This document shows positions 23,664 through 30,074 of a stretch of DNA of 30,074 bases, in pieces. The DNA is from a virus: positions 1 through 30,074 of IMG/VR virus record IMGVR_UViG_3300006754_007973. One strand, written 5' to 3'. Below the pieces are notes generated by a model. The model saw only the letters and a program-made list of their open reading frames with translations. It was not told the DNA's origin and ran no database searches. Both the position numbers and the translations under genes were made by a program. Position 1 is the stretch's first letter. Each line of letters opens with the position of its first letter.

Positions 23664-25722
23664 AACATTGTTATGTGACGGTATAGCTCACTTAAACGAT
23701 TTAGAAATTTCAAAATTTATTGATACAGTAAGAAAATTATCAAATAAAGATAATTCAATGGAACTATCAGTAAAATTTGATGGATCAGCTAATCTTGGTT
23801 TTGGTATAGACGAAGATGGTAAGTTATATTTTGATCGTGCAGTTAAAGGACAATCTGAAAAGAAATATGGTCCAAATGACTGGGCTGCAAAGCCTATGTA
23901 TAATCCTATTAGAACGGCAGTTGCAGCACTTCTTAAAAATAAACATGTTTTAGAAAAGAATATGATGCCAGGTGAATGGACAGATTGTGAAATTATGTTT
24001 GAAGCCATTCCAAATGCAATTGAATATGGTGAAAATTATATTGTAATTCATGATGCTAAGTTTAATAGTTTAGTCCAGAAGTTAAAACCAACTACTGTAA
24101 AAATAGACATTTATTTATATGATCATAATAGTAAAAAGATCGTTAAAAAAGTTGAAAACATAACTTATAAATTTAGTGGTAAAGAAGTATTAAATACTAA
24201 GAAATATAAAATTAGTATCAATGCAGATATAGATAAATTAGAAAAATTCATGAATTCAAAAAATAAGAAGTTCAGAGATAATTCTAATTTTGAAATTCTT
24301 ATTATGAGAGCAGCTGGTAAAAATAAAAATTCTATTAAAGCAGAAAAAGAAAAATTGAAAGCACAGATTTCTAAAATGAAATTGGCAATCAAGGATAAAT
24401 TGATAGAACAAATTCTTAATCGTATAGCCGCTGGTTCAATGGCAAAACCACCTGAGTTCGATGATAAAGGTAATAATGTAGGAGGAACATTTCCTGAAGG
24501 CATAGTTATTAAAGATCTTAAAACAGGTGATCTCTCAAAAATAGTTTCAGTATTTCCAGAAATTAATAAATTTCTTTGGTTCTATAGAGAAACAGCAAGT
24601 AAAGGAACCGGTCCTGCTGGCAAATTTGTTCCGGGAATAATGGCAAAATTTAAAGATGAAATTTCATTAAAAGCATTTGGTATTAAAGCTCTTAGATCTG
24701 TAGCAGTAACAAGTAATATAAAAAAGAAATATCCTAATAAACCAGCTAACTTAAAATTACTTACATTTTTGAAAAATAGTGGCTATGATTTTAAAAAGGT
24801 TGGGCAAACTAAGACAAAATATCTTAGTGCAATTAAAAAAGCAAAGAAGGAACTCAATAAATTAAGAAAAGAATTTGAAAATAAAGGGCAAAAAGATGTT
24901 CTTAAAGTTAGACATGGTAAATTCAAAAGAGATATAACATATAATGACATTGCAATAAGAAAAACATTTGAAACATTTTTAGATATTGAACATGAATTGG
25001 ATCAATATGCAAGAGAGATTCAAAGTATTAATGAACATACTAGAGAAGGAACAGCAGTTCAAATACTAAGGGTATATTTAGGACAGAAAAATTTGAATAA
25101 GCTTGCCGAGAATTTTCTTGATATTAAAACGCATATGATTATGGAAGCAATTAAAGGAAGTTCGGTTGGAGTTATAATAGGAAGATTTCAGCCCCCGCAA
25201 AATGCTCATATAAAACTTATTAATAATGCAATTAAATCTAATAATAGGGTTTATGTATTTATTACTGGTCAAAAATACGATAAGGATAAAAATCCATTTC
25301 CGTTTAAGTTGAGGAAGAAAATTATAGAAAAAGCAGTAGGAAATAATAAATTATTTATTGCGCCGGCTAAAACTGGATTTTTACCTGAATTAATAGAAGA
25401 TACCGCAGATCTTAATAGTATATCTAATCTTAATATTTATGCTGGAACAGATAGAGTTGCATCTTATGGTTCTCAGATGAAAAATTACTGGGATCATAGC
25501 GCTGTAAGTTGGAAAATAAAAGAAATGATAAGACCAGCAAATGCTGTTAGTGCAACTAAGGTTAGAGCAGCAATTAAAAATAATGATAAGAAACTATTTC
25601 AGAAATTGGTGCCAAGAAATGTTTGGAACGAATGGCCAAACCTTGTCAAGCACTTAAAAGAATATAGAATAAAAAAGTTTGTTAAAACTTTATTTGAACA
25701 GAAAACAAAAAAGTCTGCATAA
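23656..25722 (+). CDS. Ligase-like nucleotidyltransferase fused to an NMNAT-like adenylyltransferase
   Basis: 688 residues from TTG at 23656, chosen because GGAG lies seven bases upstream; ATGs at 23626 and 23632 have none. N-terminal part: VKFDGSANLGFG (K40) resembles motif I (KxDG) of ATP-dependent DNA/RNA ligases, EIMFEAIP may be motif III, and EGIVIK at 281-286 is motif IV. A basic helical linker follows. C-terminal part (about 500-670): GRFQPPQNAHIKLI at 509-522 is the NMNAT/cytidylyltransferase motif with its first His replaced by Gln (QNAH instead of HxGH), and SATKVRAAI near 632-640 is the second nucleotide-binding motif. It may act in RNA repair, NAD metabolism or a coupled reaction. 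The combination is the notable point; the exact activity is unknown. Confidence 0.75.
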   Translation: MTKTLLCDGIAHLNDLEISKFIDTVRKLSNKDNSMELSVKFDGSANLGFGIDEDGKLYFDRAVKGQSEKKYGPNDWAAKPMYNPIRTAVAALLKNKHVLEKNMMPGEWTDCEIMFEAIPNAIEYGENYIVIHDAKFNSLVQKLKPTTVKIDIYLYDHNSKKIVKKVENITYKFSGKEVLNTKKYKISINADIDKLEKFMNSKNKKFRDNSNFEILIMRAAGKNKNSIKAEKEKLKAQISKMKLAIKDKLIEQILNRIAAGSMAKPPEFDDKGNNVGGTFPEGIVIKDLKTGDLSKIVSVFPEINKFLWFYRETASKGTGPAGKFVPGIMAKFKDEISLKAFGIKALRSVAVTSNIKKKYPNKPANLKLLTFLKNSGYDFKKVGQTKTKYLSAIKKAKKELNKLRKEFENKGQKDVLKVRHGKFKRDITYNDIAIRKTFETFLDIEHELDQYAREIQSINEHTREGTAVQILRVYLGQKNLNKLAENFLDIKTHMIMEAIKGSSVGVIIGRFQPPQNAHIKLINNAIKSNNRVYVFITGQKYDKDKNPFPFKLRKKIIEKAVGNNKLFIAPAKTGFLPELIEDTADLNSISNLNIYAGTDRVASYGSQMKNYWDHSAVSWKIKEMIRPANAVSATKVRAAIKNNDKKLFQKLVPRNVWNEWPNLVKHLKEYRIKKFVKTLFEQKTKKSA

Positions 25723-25731
25723 CAGAGAAAG

Positions 25732-25773
25732 CAACCTGATATTTATATTGAAAACATAAAATTAGGTTGGAGG
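25732..25773 (+). promoter_or_regulatory. Inverted repeat beside the ribosome-binding site of the radical SAM gene
   Basis: CAACCT (25732-25737) can pair with AGGTTG (25764-25769), which runs into GGAGG (25769-25773), the ribosome-binding site of the next ATG at 25778. The 26-base loop is AT-rich. Pairing could hide part of the binding site and tune translation. Six base pairs over a long loop is weak, so this is tentative. Confidence 0.3.
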
Positions 25774-25777
25774 TAAT

Positions 25778-27028
25778 ATGAATAATAAGATATTTGACCC
25801 ACAAGTCAAGGTAATAGCCAATGTAGATAGAGTTCTAGAACTTTTAGATACAGGCAATACCCCTCCAGTTTTAGTAGAATTTGACACCTCCAATGCATGT
25901 AATCATTCATGTTATTTTTGTATTAGTGGTTATATACACCTACCAGAATCTAAAGGTTTACCTACTTTTAATAGAAGTATGTTATCAGAAAAATTGATGC
26001 TAAGTACATGTCAAGATTTTATTAATATGGGTGTGAGAGCGGTTAACTGGACAGGTGGGGGCGAACCTACTGCAAATCCAGCACTTAGTAAATGTGTAAA
26101 ATTACTTGGGCAAAATGATGTTAAGATGGGAATGTTTACAAATGGAACTTTGATACATAGATTTCCAGAATTGTTAGATGCTCTTGTAGAAAATATGACA
26201 TGGATAAGATTTTCTGTTGATGCTGGAACAGAAAAAACATATAACGATATAAGAAGAACTACTGCTGGTAAAGATGATTGGAATATGATGCTATCTAATC
26301 TTAATAAAATTATAGATGCAAAAGATAATTATGAAGAATCAGTTTCAAAAGATCCATTTGATTTTCAAAGAAAATTAGGACCAGATATTGGTGTTGGTAT
26401 GGTTATAACACCTGATAATTATTGGGAAATAATAAATTTTGCTGAAACATTCTTAGAATATGATATATCATATTGCCAATTCAAACCTGAGATCGTTAAT
26501 AGAGAACGAGAAGGTGGTATCCAAAGGGATATAGATTTTTGGTATGAACATGTAGAACCACGCATAAAAGTAGCAAAAGATATTCTTGGTGATAAATTTC
26601 AAATGAATGGATATAAATTATCAGATTTACAGCATGATCCATCAATTTTAGGTAGAACATATAAGAAGTGTTTAGGAAGCCAGATTCAACCATGTGTTGG
26701 GGCCGATGGAGAAGTATATGTTTGTTGTAACCATAGAGGTTATAAAGAATATTCATACGGTAATTTAAATGAAAAATCATTTAAAGATATATGGAATGAT
26801 ATAGAAAAAAGGCAAGCTATCATGTATCAAATAGATGTTGTAGATAAATTCAATAATTGTACACAGCTATGTAAACCACATGAGTCGAGTAAACAAGTGT
26901 GGAAATTATATGAAGAATATGAAAATGTTAAAAGTAGCGAAGTAGATTTAAAAGAATGGAAAAATAATTTGTTAGATATAGAAAGATCTAATGCAAGAAC
27001 AAATGTAGATCATTGGGAATTCATTTAA
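25778..27028 (+). CDS. Radical SAM enzyme with SPASM-like C-terminal domain
   Basis: 416 residues with GGAGG five bases before the ATG. C41-NHS-C45-YF-C48 is the CxxxCxxC site for the SAM-bound 4Fe-4S cluster, and WTGGGEPT at 91-98 is the SAM-binding GGE motif. A second Cys cluster (C298, C306, C316-C317, C361, C365) around CVGADGEVYVCC, followed by YGNLNEKSFKDIWN, is the SPASM/twitch pattern for auxiliary clusters. Such enzymes modify peptides or sugars by radical chemistry. No RiPP precursor or recognition-element gene is obvious next to it. It needs Fe-S clusters, which the nfuA gene at 2920 may help supply. The substrate is not evident. Confidence 0.88.
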   Translation: MNNKIFDPQVKVIANVDRVLELLDTGNTPPVLVEFDTSNACNHSCYFCISGYIHLPESKGLPTFNRSMLSEKLMLSTCQDFINMGVRAVNWTGGGEPTANPALSKCVKLLGQNDVKMGMFTNGTLIHRFPELLDALVENMTWIRFSVDAGTEKTYNDIRRTTAGKDDWNMMLSNLNKIIDAKDNYEESVSKDPFDFQRKLGPDIGVGMVITPDNYWEIINFAETFLEYDISYCQFKPEIVNREREGGIQRDIDFWYEHVEPRIKVAKDILGDKFQMNGYKLSDLQHDPSILGRTYKKCLGSQIQPCVGADGEVYVCCNHRGYKEYSYGNLNEKSFKDIWNDIEKRQAIMYQIDVVDKFNNCTQLCKPHESSKQVWKLYEEYENVKSSEVDLKEWKNNLLDIERSNARTNVDHWEFI

Positions 27029-27045
27029 AAAGAATTCAGTTTTAG

Positions 27046-27074
27046 TTTAAAATTAGGCCTACTTTGTTTATACT
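27046..27074 (+). promoter_or_regulatory. Possible promoter before the ClpP-like gene
   Basis: TTTAAA (27046-27051) and TATACT (27069-27074) are 17 bases apart in the 75-base gap after the radical SAM gene. The -10 differs from consensus by one base, the -35 by two. It would transcribe the ClpP-like and following genes. Chance matches are common in such AT-rich DNA. Confidence 0.35.
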
Positions 27075-27103
27075 ATATGGGAATTAAATAAAGGAGGCCT
27101 GAA

Positions 27104-27691
27104 TTGTATGTAGTAGAAAGACTTCACGAAGCATTCATGATCAATGAAGAAATTAGTTCCAAGACCACAAACAAACTATTTAAATATATTTCAGATAGAG
27201 GTGATAAAGATATAAATATAACTATAGATTCAGATGGAGGAGATATAGAATCAGCGTTATGTATGTATGATATATTAAGATCTTTACCTGAAAAACAATC
27301 AATTTTTACAATAGTATTGGGGAAGTGTTATTCGGCTACAAATATAATATTTTGTGCATCACAAGAAAATAGAATGGCATTTGAAAATTCTTCATTTATG
27401 ATTCATAATATAATGACATCGTTCGAATTAGAAGACGTAGGTAAAATATATTCAGCAGTAAAACATACATTAAGTATTCAGGAAAGGATGTATGATATAA
27501 TAGGGTCTTGTATGACAGTTAATCCAAGAACTTTTGTAAAGAATAATGATGAATGGTATATGGATGGTAAATCAGCATCTAAATATAAATATGCAAAAGT
27601 TATTTGTCAAGGGTTAGAAGATGTCAAAGAAGATAACAAAGAAATAATTATGGCTCAGTATCCCATCCCCCGCCCGCGTAATGTAAATTAA
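27104..27691 (+). CDS. clpP: ClpP-like serine protease
   Basis: 195 residues from TTG; AAGGAGG six bases upstream is the strongest ribosome-binding site nearby and fixes this start (the ATG four bases on is out of frame). The fold is ClpP/SppA-like crotonase: ITIDSDGGDIESALCMYDIL, then GKCYS with the nucleophile S77, FMIHNI with H101, and NNDEWYM with D149. The spacings (24 and 48) agree with ClpP (25 and 49), so the triad appears intact. The last residues are GC-rich and Pro/Arg-rich. Phage ClpP homologs can serve as prohead proteases or degrade host proteins; a Clp ATPase partner is not encoded here. No signal peptide, so it is cytoplasmic. Confidence 0.85.
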   Translation: MYVVERLHEAFMINEEISSKTTNKLFKYISDRGDKDINITIDSDGGDIESALCMYDILRSLPEKQSIFTIVLGKCYSATNIIFCASQENRMAFENSSFMIHNIMTSFELEDVGKIYSAVKHTLSIQERMYDIIGSCMTVNPRTFVKNNDEWYMDGKSASKYKYAKVICQGLEDVKEDNKEIIMAQYPIPRPRNVN

Positions 27692-27704
27692 TAGGAGAAT
27701 ACCG

Positions 27705-27977
27705 GTGATACTATTGAAAATCAAAAAATGCCAATTGGCAAATGTTAGAAATAGACATCGTAAAGCAAATATAGTTTTTTTGAAGAAAAGGTGGTTCACC
27801 ATTGATTCAAATAACTATGATTTATTTATTAGATTGTCAGCAGATATCGATGTAGAATATGCAACTTTTGAACCAGCTCAGGCTACTAACTACGATCACA
27901 AACTTGCCGGGAAATTCAATCATACAACAACAACAGCAAACCATGAAAATGTAGTAGATTCTTTGATAGTAACATAG
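27705..27977 (+). CDS. Hypothetical small protein
   Basis: 90 residues from GTG, with TAGGAG eight bases upstream. The N-terminus is basic (KIKKCQLANVRNRHRKANIVFLKKRW), the rest neutral to acidic with a Thr run (HTTTTANH). No motif is recognised. It follows the ClpP-like gene by 13 bases and precedes a membrane protein by 10, so all three are probably one transcript. An RNA-binding or partner role is possible, but nothing shows it. Confidence 0.6.
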   Translation: MILLKIKKCQLANVRNRHRKANIVFLKKRWFTIDSNNYDLFIRLSADIDVEYATFEPAQATNYDHKLAGKFNHTTTTANHENVVDSLIVT

Positions 27978-27987
27978 GAGAGGCTAG

Positions 27988-28362
27988 ATGGAATTTTTAT
28001 CAGTAGCAGTATTTTTACTTTATATAGGGATGATTTCAATTGCTAAAGGATTTGGTGATGCAGCATATAACCATAAGAAATACAATCCAGGTGAATATAA
28101 TGATACTTGGCATAAGGTAACAAGGTGGTTGTATTATTATCCATCACATATTATGCCTTGGTTAACAGCAATTTTAGTTTGGTTATTCCCACCAACAATG
28201 ATTTGGACATTTTTGCCATTAGGATTAACACCAGTTATATCTTTTATAGGAATGAGAAGAGGGGTTGATTTCGCAGGGAAAGACGAAATTTGGTATGGTG
28301 AAGAATTTAACTGGACTTCAGGTTTCAAAGCACTTATACAGAAAGCAAAGTCAATATATTAG
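27988..28362 (+). CDS. Small membrane protein
   Basis: 124 residues with GGAG before the ATG. Hydrophobic segments at about 3-19, 53-67 and 70-89 indicate two or three membrane helices; a charged, Tyr/Trp-rich loop (HKKYNPGEYNDTWHK) lies between the first and second. The C-terminal tail is soluble. It resembles no family that I can name. Superinfection exclusion or host-envelope roles are possible for phage membrane proteins of this size, without evidence here. Confidence 0.65.
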   Translation: MEFLSVAVFLLYIGMISIAKGFGDAAYNHKKYNPGEYNDTWHKVTRWLYYYPSHIMPWLTAILVWLFPPTMIWTFLPLGLTPVISFIGMRRGVDFAGKDEIWYGEEFNWTSGFKALIQKAKSIY

Positions 28363-28429
28363 GAAGAGCATATAATGGAATGGGCCAAACACCATACCAG
28401 ATATAAGTAGTATTATTTCATTAAGTATT

Positions 28430-28448
28430 ACTCAGATAATGAGTTTTT
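28430..28448 (+). terminator. Weak hairpin with T-run after the membrane protein gene
   Basis: ACTCA (28430-28434) and TGAGT (28440-28444) can form a five-base stem with a five-base loop, followed by T at 28444-28448. The stem is short, so termination would be partial. It separates the membrane protein gene from the promoter-like site at 28450. Confidence 0.3.
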
Positions 28449-28449
28449 G

Positions 28450-28478
28450 TTTACAATAGATTTCAGATTGTATATATT
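28450..28478 (+). promoter_or_regulatory. Sigma70-like promoter before the MazG/ligase genes
   Basis: TTTACA (28450-28455) and TATATT (28473-28478) are 17 bases apart; each differs from consensus by one base. A transcript would start near 28485 and read a small ORF at 28506, then mazG and the DNA ligase. It lies directly after a small hairpin with a T-run, as expected at a unit boundary. Confidence 0.5.
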
Positions 28479-28505
28479 ATATAAGATTTGCAGAGAGGTT
28501 ATTTT

Positions 28506-28582
28506 ATGAATGGTGAATATGTTTTCATTGGGATAATACAAATAATATAGGCTTTTTTGTTATAGATTCTAATGAATTATAA
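28506..28582 (+). pseudogene. Tiny ORF interrupted by a -1 frameshift
   Basis: ATG at 28506 has AGAGG seven bases upstream and reads MNGEYVFIG, then runs into TAG at 28548-28550. Shifting back one base at GGG (28530-28532) continues as DNTNNIGFFVIDSNEL to TAA at 28580-28582, giving a sensible 25-residue protein. This is either a one-base insertion in a G run (mutation or sequencing error) or a programmed shift; there is no classical slippery heptamer. The rest of the 240-base gap (28363-28602) holds the hairpin and promoter only. Confidence 0.35.
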
Positions 28583-28602
28583 ATTGTAATTGGAGAAATT
28601 CG

Positions 28603-28971
28603 ATGTTATGTAAGGATTATCTAAAATTAAAAAAGTTTTCGGGAATAAATTGGGAAAGATCAGAAGATTTTCAACCTGGTGCTAATTGGGATACAGCAGA
28701 CTGGTTTACTGCAATAATGGGTGAATTAGGTGAAGCTGCAAATTTCGCTAAGAAGATGCGTCGTTTAACAGACGAAGATGGTTTTGTTGAAAGAGAAAAT
28801 TATGTTGAATATGATAAATTAAAAGGGGAATTGGAAAATGAATTAGCTGATACTTTTTGTTATCTTGATTTATTAGCAACACATCTAGATATTAATTTAG
28901 AAAAATCAGTAATTAATAAATGGAATGAAGTTTCACGATGTAAAGATTATCCTATGATTCTGGAGAATTAA
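28603..28971 (+). CDS. mazG: MazG-like nucleoside triphosphate pyrophosphohydrolase
   Basis: 122 residues, TTGGAG seven bases upstream of the ATG. It is an all-alpha NTP-PPase: GELGEAANFAKK gives E41xxE44 and ENELADTFCYLDLLATHL gives E80xxD83, the ExxE...ExxD magnesium site. WFTAIMGELGEA and LEKSVINKWNEVS fit the family. These enzymes hydrolyse (d)NTPs to monophosphates and are common in phages, where they are thought to adjust nucleotide or ppGpp pools. It runs straight into the ligase gene with no gap. Confidence 0.88.
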   Translation: MLCKDYLKLKKFSGINWERSEDFQPGANWDTADWFTAIMGELGEAANFAKKMRRLTDEDGFVERENYVEYDKLKGELENELADTFCYLDLLATHLDINLEKSVINKWNEVSRCKDYPMILEN

Positions 28972-30074
28972 ATGGTAAACTATATGTTTGAACATCTGAT
29001 TAAACAATTGAGAGAAATATCCGGTCGCAATGATAAAATGGCCCTTTTAGATAAGGTAAAGGATAATAAAGATATTGTCGAAGCATTCAGAATGTGTTAC
29101 GATCCTTTTACGGTATTTTATATTTCCAAGGTAAATATAACAACATCTGGTAATAAGAATTTCAAAGATAGTTTTCGAAAATTCAAGACAATTGCTAAAC
29201 ATCTTTGTTCACGTTCAATTACTGGTGATATTGCTAAAGATACAGTGAGAATATTTCTTGAAGAATTGGATGTTGAAACACAGAAAATTTATATCAATAT
29301 CTTGAACGGAGATATGAAGTGTGGTGTAAATACATCTACTGTTAATAAAGTATTCGGAGATGTTATTAAGAAGTTCAAGGTTCAGTTGGCAGCAAAGTAT
29401 GATCCAGAGAAAACTTATCATGAGGTCCTTTGGTATGCAACACCTAAACTTGATGGCATAAGAGGATTTTTCCAAGATGGTATTTTATTAGCAAGGAGTG
29501 GAAAACCAATTATTGGATTCCCTGAAATTGTAGAGGAACTTACTAATATATGCGAAGATAATGATTTATCGTTTATTGATGGTGAGTTATATTCGCATGA
29601 TATTCCATTCCAAAAAATTCAGGGATTCGTAATGCGCTCTAAAAATATTAAACCTGAAGAGAAGAAGAAAATTAAATTTAATATATTTGCAATTGGTAGT
29701 AAAAAAGGTGAATGGAGAAATACAGAAAAGATGTATGATAGCCTTGCATATCTAGATTGGGAGGATTATACATATGTAACACCTTTAGAATATAAAAAGG
29801 TTCCAAATATTAAAGAAAATATTAATGCACTTTGTACAGAATATATAAAACAAGGTTATGAAGGCGCGATGCTTCGATCCGGACAGACAGCATATAAATG
29901 GAAGAGAACAGATGATTTACTAAAAGTAAAATTATTCCTTGAGGAAGACTTCAATGTTGTCGGGTTTAATGAAGGTACTGGAAAACATGTTGGAAGACTT
30001 GGTGCTGTACGAGTTGAAGGAATAATTGATGGAAAGAGAATTGCTTGTAAAGTTGGGTCTGGATATTCAGATGA
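28972..30074 (+). CDS. ATP-dependent DNA ligase, 3'-truncated by window end
   Basis: The ATG at 28972 directly follows the mazG stop, with TGGAG six bases upstream. 367 codons are visible and the frame is open at the window end. Motif I is ATPKLDGIRG with the adenylated lysine at K159; FIDGEL (E205) is motif III, EGAMLR (E297) motif IV and LLKVK motif V (about 316-320). The first 150 residues are a helical DNA-binding domain like that of T4/T7-type ligases. It seals nicks in DNA during replication and repair. Together with MazG it marks a replication/nucleotide module. The remaining OB domain lies beyond the window. Confidence 0.9.
   Translation, partial: MVNYMFEHLIKQLREISGRNDKMALLDKVKDNKDIVEAFRMCYDPFTVFYISKVNITTSGNKNFKDSFRKFKTIAKHLCSRSITGDIAKDTVRIFLEELDVETQKIYINILNGDMKCGVNTSTVNKVFGDVIKKFKVQLAAKYDPEKTYHEVLWYATPKLDGIRGFFQDGILLARSGKPIIGFPEIVEELTNICEDNDLSFIDGELYSHDIPFQKIQGFVMRSKNIKPEEKKKIKFNIFAIGSKKGEWRNTEKMYDSLAYLDWEDYTYVTPLEYKKVPNIKENINALCTEYIKQGYEGAMLRSGQTAYKWKRTDDLLKVKLFLEEDFNVVGFNEGTGKHVGRLGAVRVEGIIDGKRIACKVGSGYSD

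Noticed and set aside
25778-27977. RiPP (modified peptide) operon formed by the radical SAM enzyme, ClpP-like protease and small ORF
   Set aside because: No precursor with a leader/core pattern, no recognition-element domain and no exporter were seen, and the ClpP-like protein has its own promoter-like site and ribosome-binding site.
1-30074. tRNA genes, CRISPR arrays, insertion sequences, attachment sites
   Set aside because: Gaps are short (none over 300 bases), and no cloverleaf-like sequence, regular spaced repeats, transposase or integrase was recognised.

Overview
The window reads as part of a large, AT-rich tailed-phage genome, probably a T4-like myovirus of a Gram-negative and perhaps aquatic host. 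The evidence is the layout: every credible gene lies on the + strand, start and stop codons overlap or nearly touch, small unknown genes are interleaved with larger ones, and there are many GTG and TTG starts. Typical phage genes are present: a DUF3310 protein, a MazG-type pyrophosphohydrolase, an ATP-dependent DNA ligase, a ligase-like/adenylyltransferase fusion and a ClpP-like protease. No tRNA, rRNA, CRISPR array or insertion sequence was recognised. The host cannot be named from the sequence alone.

Layout. Positions 1-2741 hold a 5'-truncated long charged protein and a second protein whose N-terminus resembles a T4 capsid-targeting peptide, so this edge is probably virion-related. At 2920-3501 sits an nfuA-type Fe-S carrier gene with clearly higher GC than its surroundings. 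From a good promoter-like sequence at 3545-3573 onward, about 20 kb (3686-23494) is dominated by surface-sugar genes: RmlC- and RmlD-like enzymes, two further NAD-dependent sugar epimerases, an RfaE2-type sugar-phosphate nucleotidyltransferase, a HAD phosphatase, an HddA-type heptose kinase, a GmhA-type isomerase, six or seven glycosyltransferase domains (GT2, GT9, GT4, CgeB-like), a sulfotransferase and three methyltransferases. Small phage genes of unknown function are inserted among them. The last part (23532-30074) holds a degraded gene remnant, the ligase-like/NMNAT-like fusion, a radical SAM/SPASM enzyme, the ClpP-like protein, small membrane proteins, MazG and the start of a DNA ligase.

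How the genes may work together. The isomerase (18152), kinase (17099), phosphatase (12729) and nucleotidyltransferase (10056) are the four activity types needed to make a nucleotide-activated D-glycero-D-manno-heptose from sedoheptulose 7-phosphate, and GT9 (heptosyltransferase-like) domains are encoded at 4131 and 11089. The phage may therefore carry its own heptose-containing glycan pathway, with methyl and sulfate decoration, acting either on the host envelope or on the virion. This assignment is an inference from protein families. The island looks mosaic: a GT2 start fragment is fused to the end of a GT9 gene, two CgeB-like genes are diverged paralogs, and there are broken small genes and short GC-rich patches.
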